46,465 nucleotides of DNA from a virus: positions 1 through 46,465 of IMG/VR virus record IMGVR_UViG_3300030838_000016. One strand, given 5' to 3'. A program made the translations under genes and the position numbers. The notes below the pieces were generated by a model. The model searched no databases, was not told the DNA's origin, and worked only from the letters and a program-made list of their open reading frames with translations. Shown here one piece after another: positions 7,840-14,533 of this stretch (positions are counted from its first letter, which is position 1; each line of letters begins with the position of its first letter).

Positions 7840-9133
7840 TTTAGAAGCCCGTGGCTGCTATGTGTTTGTCACCGGCGCGACGGCGATGACCATTGCGACC
7901 GGGGCATTAATTGGCGCAGGAACAGGTGCCGTTATTGGGGGTGCCAGCTCGGCGTTATCCGGGGGTAATGTTTTAAAAGGTGCGCTAATAGGCGCTGGTG
8001 GCGGTGCTTTAACCGGCGGCGTAGCCAGTGGCATTGGTGCTGCCGGAGGGGCTGCAGCAGGCGCAGGGACAGGCGGGGCAGGTGGCGCTGCAGGCACAAC
8101 AGCCAGTAGTGCTATTACACCGGAACTTTCTACAGCAGCACAACAAGCCGTCGCACAAGGCGGAAATCAAATGGGTATTGCTGGCGCGGTGCAGGCGCCG
8201 GGTTCTGCAACACTCCCAGGATTCACACAAGGTACGACGCAGATGGGCCAGCAAGCCTTATCGCGTGGCGCTACTGAGGGCATAGGTAAGATAGGGCTTG
8301 AAGGTGTCGCAGGCGGATCCGGGTTGGTGCCCGATGCAACCTCAGCCACGGGTATAGCCCAAGAGCAAATGGCGCGGGTAGCCTCAGAGCAAGCCGCTAA
8401 AGAAGCCGGCATGTCCTCATTTGAAAAAGGCTTATCCCACTTTACTACCGGTCTAAAAGGCATGCCTGATAAAGTTATGAACTGGGCTGGCGAGAACCCG
8501 TTGCAGGCGATTGGCTTCGTCGGACAAGGTATTAATGCCCTTACCCAAAATAATGGGGGAGGGTATGATACTACCCCCCAACCGCAGCAACCAACGTCAG
8601 CGTGGGGCATATCCCCCAACTACCAGCCGTCACGACCCACGGCCTATAAGCCCAAGCTAGGCTATGCCGAAGGCGGGCCGGTCAATAAATTCTATGCGGC
8701 GGGTTTACAACAAGCGCAGCAGGCACAGACTCAGCAAGCACCCCCGCCTCAGGCACAAGCTATGGCGCCGTTGCAAGCGCAGCCGTTGCCACAGGCACCC
8801 CCACAGCAACAAGGCATAGCCGGTTATGCACGCGGACGCATGGTTGAGGGGCATGGCGATGGCTACGCGCGCGGACGCATGGTGTCCGGTGAGGGGGACG
8901 GGGTCTCAGACGGTATAGAAGCCATTATTGATGGGCGTCGTCCGGCGGCTATTGCAAGTGGTGAGTTTATCATACCGGCAAATGCGGTCTCAGCTCTTGG
9001 GAATGGGTCCAGTGATGCCGGGGCTAAACGCCTTGACAAGATGGTGAATGATATCCAACGCAGCCGTAAAAAATCAATAGGTCGCGGCAATATCGCCAGA
9101 GACATTAAGGCATACAAGGCGCTCCCTGTGTAG
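7814..9133 (+). CDS. Virion structural protein, Gly-rich N-terminus
   Basis: The product from ATG 7814 has 439 residues; the start is chosen because GAGCAAG lies just before it and the upstream in-frame ATG at 7778 lacks such a site. Residues about 20-95 are a Gly/Ala-rich hydrophobic segment (TGALIGAGTGAVIGGASSAL) that could insert in a membrane during DNA delivery. A Gln/Pro-rich linker follows, then a conserved C-terminal domain with YARGRMV repeated, GDGVSDGIEAIIDG, and SGEFIIPANAVSALGNGS, a signature of podovirus internal or portal-associated proteins. The last eight codons (9107-9130) are duplicated in diverged form beyond the HNH gene at 10032-10055, so this C-terminus was probably brought by that insertion. 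Confidence 0.75.
   Translation: MKFRSNSPDLEARGCYVFVTGATAMTIATGALIGAGTGAVIGGASSALSGGNVLKGALIGAGGGALTGGVASGIGAAGGAAAGAGTGGAGGAAGTTASSAITPELSTAAQQAVAQGGNQMGIAGAVQAPGSATLPGFTQGTTQMGQQALSRGATEGIGKIGLEGVAGGSGLVPDATSATGIAQEQMARVASEQAAKEAGMSSFEKGLSHFTTGLKGMPDKVMNWAGENPLQAIGFVGQGINALTQNNGGGYDTTPQPQQPTSAWGISPNYQPSRPTAYKPKLGYAEGGPVNKFYAAGLQQAQQAQTQQAPPPQAQAMAPLQAQPLPQAPPQQQGIAGYARGRMVEGHGDGYARGRMVSGEGDGVSDGIEAIIDGRRPAAIASGEFIIPANAVSALGNGSSDAGAKRLDKMVNDIQRSRKKSIGRGNIARDIKAYKALPV
9107..9130 (+). repeat. Recoded C-terminal segment, copy 1 (KAYKALPV)
   Basis: These eight codons encode KAYKALPV and precede TAG. A second version, KAYRALPA followed by TGA, is found at 10032-10055 after the HNH gene. The two flank the HNH cassette like a repaired insertion site. 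Confidence 0.7.
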
Positions 9134-9192
9134 TATAATTCGTGTGTGGCTAGACTTAGCGGTCGAACAGCGTTAGCCTGACGCTCGCCACA
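9134..9192 (+). promoter_or_regulatory. -10 box and 48-nt conserved leader before HNH gene
   Basis: TATAAT at 9134-9139 follows the stop codon of the upstream gene directly; no good -35 is seen. Five bases later a 48-nt element starts: TGTGGCTAGA (9145-9154), TCGAA (9163-9167), TCGCCACA (9185-9192), with TGTGGC able to pair with GCCACA. The same three blocks at the same spacing occur on the minus strand at 38532-38579 before another free-standing HNH gene. It may be a 5' RNA structure or a protein-binding site. Confidence 0.65.
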
Positions 9193-9225
9193 TTTAATCC
9201 AGGCATATTTTAATGAGGCATTAAA

Positions 9226-10011
9226 ATGAAATTAAGCGCAAAGAAAATCTCTACACTTAACAGGCAAGCGGCTAAAGAGAAGGGGGAAAGCCACTATATT
9301 CCGGGCAGACCGTGCTTAAGGGGGCATAACCTTAGGTATGCAGCAACAGGATATTGTGTTGGATGTAAATCAAAACATGATAAAGACCGTGCGGCGAGGG
9401 TCAAAGAAGCGTATCAAGGAGAGGGGCTTTATTATATCCCTGATGTACCTTGTAATAGAGGACATAGTTTGCGGTATTCTGCTAGTGGGGGCTGTGTGGA
9501 GTGTGCTCGATTAAAGGAAAATGCGCGGGTTGCGGCTAATAGGGAAGCCTATAACGCACGCAAGGTACGAGAGAATGCACATAAACTACCCCTAATAGCA
9601 GAAAGAGCTAGGTTGGCGCGAACAGTAGAAACCTCAGAGCAGCGCAAAGTTCGGTTAGAAAAAGCTATAGCTCGTTCGGTTAAGTGGAGGCAAGAAAATC
9701 CCGACCATCCTAACACTAGGTTTTGTAAGACAAGGTGGACGAAGAATAACCCCGGTAAAGTTCAAGCGATAGGTATGAAACGGAAAATTGCGAAGATGCA
9801 TCGTACCCCTTCTTGGCTATCCCCCACTGATATATGGTTAATGGAAGAGATATACATACTTTCAGAATTACGAACCCGCCTAACTGGGATACAATGGAAT
9901 GTAGACCACATCATCCCACTACAAGGTAGGAAAGTATCGGGGCTCCACGTGCCTATGAATTTACAGGTTATCCCCGCCCTATTAAATTTTAGAAAGGCTA
10001 ATAAATGGTAA
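9226..10011 (+). CDS. Free-standing HNH homing endonuclease with two zinc-finger repeats
   Basis: The 261-residue protein carries two tandem metal-binding repeats with C-x3-H-x9-C-x2-C spacing: C30, H34, C44, C47 and C76, H80, C90, C93. Each repeat begins YIPG/YIPD and includes RGHxLRY. A basic linker leads to a C-terminal HNH nuclease: NVDHIIPLQGRKVSGLHVP with D227-H228, then MNLQVIPALLNFRKANKW. This is the layout of phage homing endonucleases: zinc fingers and basic region for DNA contact and HNH for cutting. It lies between virion genes, is A-rich compared with them, has its own -10 box and leader, and is bordered by duplicated coding ends of the gene it entered. Confidence 0.85.
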   Translation: MKLSAKKISTLNRQAAKEKGESHYIPGRPCLRGHNLRYAATGYCVGCKSKHDKDRAARVKEAYQGEGLYYIPDVPCNRGHSLRYSASGGCVECARLKENARVAANREAYNARKVRENAHKLPLIAERARLARTVETSEQRKVRLEKAIARSVKWRQENPDHPNTRFCKTRWTKNNPGKVQAIGMKRKIAKMHRTPSWLSPTDIWLMEEIYILSELRTRLTGIQWNVDHIIPLQGRKVSGLHVPMNLQVIPALLNFRKANKW

Positions 10012-10031
10012 AGTATAAGCAACATAAATGT

Positions 10032-10055
10032 AAAGCATACCGGGCATTGCCAGCA
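10032..10055 (+). repeat. Displaced original C-terminal codons, copy 2 (KAYRALPA)
   Basis: AAA-GCA-TAC-CGG-GCA-TTG-CCA-GCA followed by TGA encodes KAYRALPA, matching KAYKALPV at the end of the gene at 7814-9133. Its TGA overlaps the endolysin ATG (10055) in an ATGA arrangement typical of intact neighbouring phage genes. This is therefore probably the old end of that gene, cut off by the HNH insertion. Confidence 0.7.
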
Positions 10056-10471
10056 TGAGCAGCCGGGACATCAATGATTTACACCCCGAAGTGGCTAGCT
10101 TGTGTCGTAAGTTTGTAGCAAAGTGTAAAGAACAAGGCATTGAGATTCTCATCACCAGCACATATCGCTCGATACAGGAGCAAGACGCACTGTATGCACA
10201 AGGGCGTACTAAGCCCGGCGCCATTGTAACCAACGCACGCGGTGGCTATTCGTTCCACAACTTTGGGGTTGCATTCGATATCGTCCCTATCGTCAATGGC
10301 AAAGCGCAGTGGAACAGTATTGCTCTATTCCGACGCTGCGGTGATATTGGCAAATCATTAGGCTTGGAATGGGCAGGCGATTGGCCAAAGTTCCGCGAAT
10401 ATTGTCATTTTCAGCGAACCCAAGGTATGACGCTAGCGGACTTTAGAGCCGGCAAGCACTATAATGCCTGA
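10055..10471 (+). CDS. Endolysin, peptidase M15 (L-Ala-D-Glu type)
   Basis: The 138-residue protein is a zinc peptidase of the M15 family that cuts peptide cross-links or stems of peptidoglycan to release progeny phage. Visible landmarks are TSTYRS (residues 35-39), the zinc ligands H68 and D75 in SFHNFGVAFD and H118 in REYCHFQ, with the helper acid in LEWAGDW. The length fits single-domain M15C endolysins. There is no signal peptide, so a holin would be expected, but none is obvious nearby. It has no clear Shine-Dalgarno site; its ATG overlaps the TGA of the displaced codons left by the HNH insertion, which suggests it once depended on translational coupling. Confidence 0.85.
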   Translation: MSSRDINDLHPEVASLCRKFVAKCKEQGIEILITSTYRSIQEQDALYAQGRTKPGAIVTNARGGYSFHNFGVAFDIVPIVNGKAQWNSIALFRRCGDIGKSLGLEWAGDWPKFREYCHFQRTQGMTLADFRAGKHYNA

Positions 10472-10886
10472 AGCCTCCCTAGTCCCGTTGGCTATGCTGC
10501 CGCTATTCTGGGAGCAAGTTGAGCCACACCTTAGTAAAGCGGCAGACAAATCTTTGGGTCGGTACGCAGTAGAAGACATCCATGATTTACTGACGCAGTA
10601 CGAGTACCACTTGTTTGTGGTTTATGAAGAAGGCGCCATACTCGGCGCGGCGGTGGTTAATCCGGTGATTTACCCGCGCAAGATACTACTCAATGTTGCC
10701 TTTGTTGGTGGCGTTGAGCCCATGGAGCCGTGGGGTGTACCGTTACTCAATCTATTACGGTTCTATGCTAAGGGGATGCAGTACGACGGCATCGAAGCCC
10801 AAGCCCGGTTTGGCTGGAGTAAGAAGTTATTGACGAATGATTTCGGGTATAAGAAGGTGGCAGACGTTTTCGAGATTGAGATATAA
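10464..10886 (+). CDS. GNAT-like acetyltransferase-fold phage protein
   Basis: This 140-residue protein overlaps the endolysin gene by 8 bp. The order LFVVYEEGAILGAAVVNPVI, then KILLNVAFVGG, and a C-terminal FGWSKKLLTNDFGYKKVADV is that of GNAT-fold proteins found next to phage lysis or internal virion genes. The acetyl-CoA-binding loop (Q/RxxGxG/A) is not convincing, so activity is uncertain. The likely function is structural or accessory. TATAAT-like strings occur at its very end (10882-10887) and just after it (10903-10908), before the second Rha-type gene. Confidence 0.55.
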   Translation: MPEASLVPLAMLPLFWEQVEPHLSKAADKSLGRYAVEDIHDLLTQYEYHLFVVYEEGAILGAAVVNPVIYPRKILLNVAFVGGVEPMEPWGVPLLNLLRFYAKGMQYDGIEAQARFGWSKKLLTNDFGYKKVADVFEIEI

Positions 10887-10926
10887 TAAGTTTTCGCAGC
10901 CTTATAATTCAGGTTTTTCAACACTG

Positions 10927-10947
10927 GCCCGGTGTGCGGAGAAGGGC
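10927..10947 (+). promoter_or_regulatory. Leader hairpin before second Rha-type gene
   Basis: GCCC (10927-10930) pairs with GGGC (10944-10947) around a loop beginning GGTGT. This corresponds to the hairpin at 6400-6424: the stem has changed on both sides and stayed paired, while the flanking CACT, loop GGTGT and trailing ACC are kept. It ends about 30 bases before the ATG. Confidence 0.5.
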
Positions 10948-10976
10948 ACCCCTTAAATGAAAAATAGGAAACTAAG

Positions 10977-11609
10977 ATGAGTAATGTAATGCTGTCACTA
11001 TTAAAAATAGATTCGATGACATCTCTGGAAATTGCAGAGTTATTGGGCTGTCGACATGATAATGTAAAACGGTCCGTATATAGGCTTGTCCAAAGCAGTA
11101 TAATTGGGCTTCCTCCATTGGAGGAAACTAAGAACAATCAAGGGGTTATGGTCAAAGCGTACCGAATCCCAAAGCGTGATACGTATATACTCGTTGCACA
11201 AATGTCCCCCGCATTTACGGCGCGGCTGGTAGATAGGTGGCAGTATCTCGAAGACCAACTAAGGATAGTCCAGTTACGCACGGGGACGAAGAAGCATCAA
11301 CTCGAAGCTATGGAAGCATTGAGTCGTCTTTTGCCAGATGATTTGAGTAAAGAGGAGCTAAGTTACATCAAAGCTAATACGGTAGTAAACAAGGCTGTGA
11401 GTAATCTGTTCGGTTTCCCTAAGATGCTTAAGAAAGACGAGATGTCTGACGATATGATAGAGGTACGCGGAAGGGTACTGGATGATTACCTCAAGCTATA
11501 TGAAGTGCTTGAAGATAATGCCAAAGTAAAAACAATACTCTATGATAAATACCAACCAAAGCGAATAGAGGACAATTCTGCCAAGAGCGCGCTTAAGTTA
11601 GTTAAGTAG
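10977..11609 (+). CDS. Rha-type regulatory protein, second copy
   Basis: This 210-residue protein is the paralogue of the one at 6457. The N-terminal domain is different (SLEIAELLGCRHDNVKRSVY, then PPLEETKNNQGVMVKAYRIP), as expected for a different DNA target, whereas the C-terminal half from WQYLEDQLRIVQ on is almost the same. The ribosome binding region TAGGAAACTAAG is also shared. It lies between the GNAT-like gene and a large virion gene, and a 20-bp palindrome plus a GC-rich hairpin follow it. The pair may be competing versions of a mobile regulatory cassette. Confidence 0.75.
   Translation: MSNVMLSLLKIDSMTSLEIAELLGCRHDNVKRSVYRLVQSSIIGLPPLEETKNNQGVMVKAYRIPKRDTYILVAQMSPAFTARLVDRWQYLEDQLRIVQLRTGTKKHQLEAMEALSRLLPDDLSKEELSYIKANTVVNKAVSNLFGFPKMLKKDEMSDDMIEVRGRVLDDYLKLYEVLEDNAKVKTILYDKYQPKRIEDNSAKSALKLVK
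11238..11401 (+). repeat. 164-bp perfect direct repeat, copy 2
   Basis: Identical to 6721-6884, offset by 4517 bases in the same orientation. Recombination between the copies would delete the endolysin, the HNH gene and three virion or accessory genes. Confidence 0.9.
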
Positions 11610-11621
11610 TAAAATGTTTTA

Positions 11622-11641
11622 AATGCTACCTAGGTAGCATT
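11622..11641. repeat. Perfect 20-bp palindrome
   Basis: AATGCTACCTAGGTAGCATT is a perfect inverted repeat with no spacer, 12 bases after the second Rha-type gene. It may be an operator for a dimeric regulator, possibly the neighbouring Rha protein, or part of a transcription end signal with the hairpin that follows. Confidence 0.6.
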
Positions 11642-11643
11642 AA

Positions 11644-11667
11644 GCAAGGGCGGGGTTCCGCCCTTGC
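11644..11667 (+). terminator. GC-rich hairpin after second Rha-type gene
   Basis: GCAAGGGCGG and CCGCCCTTGC form a 10-bp stem with a 4-nt loop. The tract after it (TATCAAAATC) is T-poor, so termination on the plus strand is possible but not strong. Confidence 0.45.
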
Positions 11668-11684
11668 TATCAAAATCAGCACTG

Positions 11685-11741
11685 CTGATACAAATGTAGA
11701 CCCACTCACGCCGCCTTGGCGTGCACATAACTTTGTATCAG
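11685..11741 (+). promoter_or_regulatory. Long-range stem holding the ribosome binding site of the next gene
   Basis: CTGATACAAA (11685-11694) pairs with TTTGTATCAG (11732-11741), enclosing an inner hairpin CACGCC/GGCGTG (11707-11723). AGGA at 11740-11743 is the likely Shine-Dalgarno site for ATG 11752 and is partly inside the stem. Translation of the large virion gene could thus be controlled by opening of this structure. Confidence 0.5.
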
Positions 11742-11751
11742 GACAAATCTC

Positions 11752-14532
11752 ATGGGCTCCAGTGCGCCGAAGACCCCCACCAATACCACCCAAACCATCA
11801 ATACAAACTCAATCCCCGACTTCATGCAGCCGTATTTCAATACGATGATGTCGAGTGCACAAGGCCAAGTCTACCAGCGTGACGCGCAGGGTAATGTTTC
11901 CGGTCTACAGTCCTACCAGCCGTACAGCACGAATCCCAACGACTATGTCGCACCGCTGTCAGGCCTGCAGAACCAAGCCATCCAGGGCGCAGGCAATCTA
12001 CAAGTCCCCGGCCAGTTCCAGCAAGGCAGCCAGATGGTCGGTGGCTCGGGCGCAGGCGCTCTGGGTATCGGCATGCAGGCGGCCAATGCCGGTAATCAAT
12101 ATAACCAGATGGCGACCGACCCTAATGCCTTGAAAGGCTTCATGTCACCGTACATGAACAATGTCGTGAACTACGAGACCGGGCAAGCCAACCGGCAATA
12201 TGATATCACCGGGCAAGAGCAGCAAGCCGCAGCAACGCGCAATGGCGCCTTTGGGGGTAGTCGTGAGGCCATCATGGGCGCGGAGAACGAGCGCAATCGC
12301 AATCAGGCCATCACCGGCATCCAGTCCACCGGCGCGGAGAAAGCCTTCCAGAATGCCCAGCAAGCGCAGCAGTTCGGCGCCAACTTAGGCATGCAAGGCT
12401 ATCAGTTCGGCATCCAGGGCATGAACGCCGGCATCCAGGCAGGGATGGGCTTGGGCACACTTGGTGCGGGCCAGCTCGGCGCCCAGCGCGATATCCTGAA
12501 CACCCAAGCGCAGTTCGGCAGCATGCAGCAAGACCAGCAACAGAAGGTCATCGACGCGGCTACCAATAATTACAACAAGGCGCAAGCCTACCCGATGGAC
12601 CAGATGAACTGGCTGTCCGGTCTGATACACGGCTTTCCCGTTGCTCAGACTGGCTCGACACAACAGAATTATCAAGCCCAACCTAACATGATGTCGCAAC
12701 TATTCGGTGGTATCGGTGCCATGGGCAGCATGTACAACGCCTATAAGAAAGAGGGCGGCATTGTCGGTTATAACGTCGGGGGCGCTATAGAGTCTGATTT
12801 AGACCAGATGAACCCCGAGCAACTGCAAGAGATTATCCAGACCACCACCAGTGATATTGAGCGGCAGATGGCTAAAAAGCTATTGGCTGAAAAGACCATG
12901 GCCGGTGGCGGCATTGTTGCGTTTGCACAGGGCGGCACGATGAAAGAGCAGCTAACTAAACTCAAACCTGAAATAGAGGCGGCCCGTGCCGCACGTGAGC
13001 AGGCACGCATAGATGCCGCTAAAAATGCCCGTGCCGGTCAGCCCCGTCAACCGATGAACGCAGGCCAAGCAAGAGAGCAGCTACTGGCACAAGAGACGGC
13101 AGCCGCACCTAAGCCAACGCCAGGGATAGAGGCCGTTAAGCCCCCTAGCTCCTGGACAGAAGAAGGCCAAAGTATCTCCGGTCAAGCCGTTAAGAAAGGC
13201 TTGGGCAAAGTCGCCTCTACGTTAGGCAAGGGCTTGGGTGCAGCCGGTGCTTTGGTTGGTATTGCTGAGGGCGCTTCTGAAAAATCTGATATGGACAAGT
13301 ATCTGGCCGTCCGCGCCGAGAACGGCGATGTGCAGGCCAAGCAAGTGCTGGACAGCGGCGGCTCTGATTCTATTATGGAGAATTTGAAAAAGCCGGTCCG
13401 TGATGTCGTCGGCAAGATGGATGTCGCCGGTGCATGGGAAGCTATCAAAGGTGCGTTCTCGGGCGGTATAGACTCGGTACAAGCTGCACCCACAGAGCAG
13501 CCGACGTTAAATGTACCACAGCCATTACAAGCCGAGCCTGCACCCGCAGGTATCCCGCAGCTACAAGGCTCCATGACACCCACGGGTGCAGGCGGAGGAG
13601 AAGGTAATTGGCAAGAGGCACCACCACTTAATCAAGGTATCCCGCAGGCCGCTCCACAAGCCGCCGGCAGTCCGTTTGACCCGATGATTGCCGAAGACCA
13701 AGCGAAACTTAATAATCTGCAAGACACACCGTATGAGACACCGGAAGCGTTACTGCAACGTCGTCAAGAAATCATGGGGCAACGCGCCAATACCGCCGAC
13801 GAGTCCAAGCGCCAGTTCAACTTGCGCATGGCGGACTTCTTCGCGCATTGGGGCTCGACACCAGGACCGGTCATCTCTGCAGGGCTTAAAGCATTAACCG
13901 AAACCATGCCGGGCTTCTTGAAAGATAAAGATGACCAGGAGAAATTGTCCCGCACCCTATCCGAGGCGCAGTTCCAGATTGATTGGGCTGACCATTTAGA
14001 GCATAAAGGTGATACCGAGAAAGCCGCTGCTGAACGTGAGAAAGCGGCAGAAACACTTAGGTCTGATAAAAGGCTCAAAGCCGCTGCTGATGCTAAATTT
14101 GCTGAGTCAGAGATGGAGCAGTTCAATCAGAATAACCGTAACTACGCCGATAATATGACCAAGTTTACAACGGCGCAGATGACGAATAGTCCGAACAGCG
14201 CCAAGAACACCAATCTCGATAATCTAATGGGGCAGTATAACGCACAAATAAAGAACGCCGACGCCATACTCCAAAGTGATGACCCTACCATTGTACTGGC
14301 GGGTGAGGATACTTCTAAATTAAGCACAGAACAAATCAACAGAAAGATGGTGCTTAAAAAGCAGGACGTCGCCGAGTATAAGAGTAAATCAGAAGAGGCG
14401 CTCAATGGCGTGATGGAGCAGATGAAGCAAGGCGGGGGGAGCACCAGCGGGGGTGGAGGTTATGATTTCCATGGCACCAAACTAAGCCCTCCCGAAGTCA
14501 AGGCGTTTTTGAAATTCAACCAAGGAACCTAA
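11752..14532 (+). CDS. Large internal virion protein (926 aa)
   Basis: The protein begins MGSSAPKTPTNTTQTINTNS and is Gln-, Asn- and Gly-rich for its first 340 residues, with YNVGG and GGGIVAFAQGG segments typical of large internal virion proteins of environmental podoviruses. The middle has Ala/Pro-rich linkers; the C-terminal third (from about residue 640) is helical and charged, with an Ala/Glu-rich stretch (ADHLEHKGDTEKAAAEREKA) that probably forms coiled coil. No enzymatic motif is seen. It ends one base before the gene for the transglycosylase-containing protein. By position it is likely ejected with or forms part of the internal core. Confidence 0.7.
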   Translation: MGSSAPKTPTNTTQTINTNSIPDFMQPYFNTMMSSAQGQVYQRDAQGNVSGLQSYQPYSTNPNDYVAPLSGLQNQAIQGAGNLQVPGQFQQGSQMVGGSGAGALGIGMQAANAGNQYNQMATDPNALKGFMSPYMNNVVNYETGQANRQYDITGQEQQAAATRNGAFGGSREAIMGAENERNRNQAITGIQSTGAEKAFQNAQQAQQFGANLGMQGYQFGIQGMNAGIQAGMGLGTLGAGQLGAQRDILNTQAQFGSMQQDQQQKVIDAATNNYNKAQAYPMDQMNWLSGLIHGFPVAQTGSTQQNYQAQPNMMSQLFGGIGAMGSMYNAYKKEGGIVGYNVGGAIESDLDQMNPEQLQEIIQTTTSDIERQMAKKLLAEKTMAGGGIVAFAQGGTMKEQLTKLKPEIEAARAAREQARIDAAKNARAGQPRQPMNAGQAREQLLAQETAAAPKPTPGIEAVKPPSSWTEEGQSISGQAVKKGLGKVASTLGKGLGAAGALVGIAEGASEKSDMDKYLAVRAENGDVQAKQVLDSGGSDSIMENLKKPVRDVVGKMDVAGAWEAIKGAFSGGIDSVQAAPTEQPTLNVPQPLQAEPAPAGIPQLQGSMTPTGAGGGEGNWQEAPPLNQGIPQAAPQAAGSPFDPMIAEDQAKLNNLQDTPYETPEALLQRRQEIMGQRANTADESKRQFNLRMADFFAHWGSTPGPVISAGLKALTETMPGFLKDKDDQEKLSRTLSEAQFQIDWADHLEHKGDTEKAAAEREKAAETLRSDKRLKAAADAKFAESEMEQFNQNNRNYADNMTKFTTAQMTNSPNSAKNTNLDNLMGQYNAQIKNADAILQSDDPTIVLAGEDTSKLSTEQINRKMVLKKQDVAEYKSKSEEALNGVMEQMKQGGGSTSGGGGYDFHGTKLSPPEVKAFLKFNQGT

Positions 14533-14533
14533 G

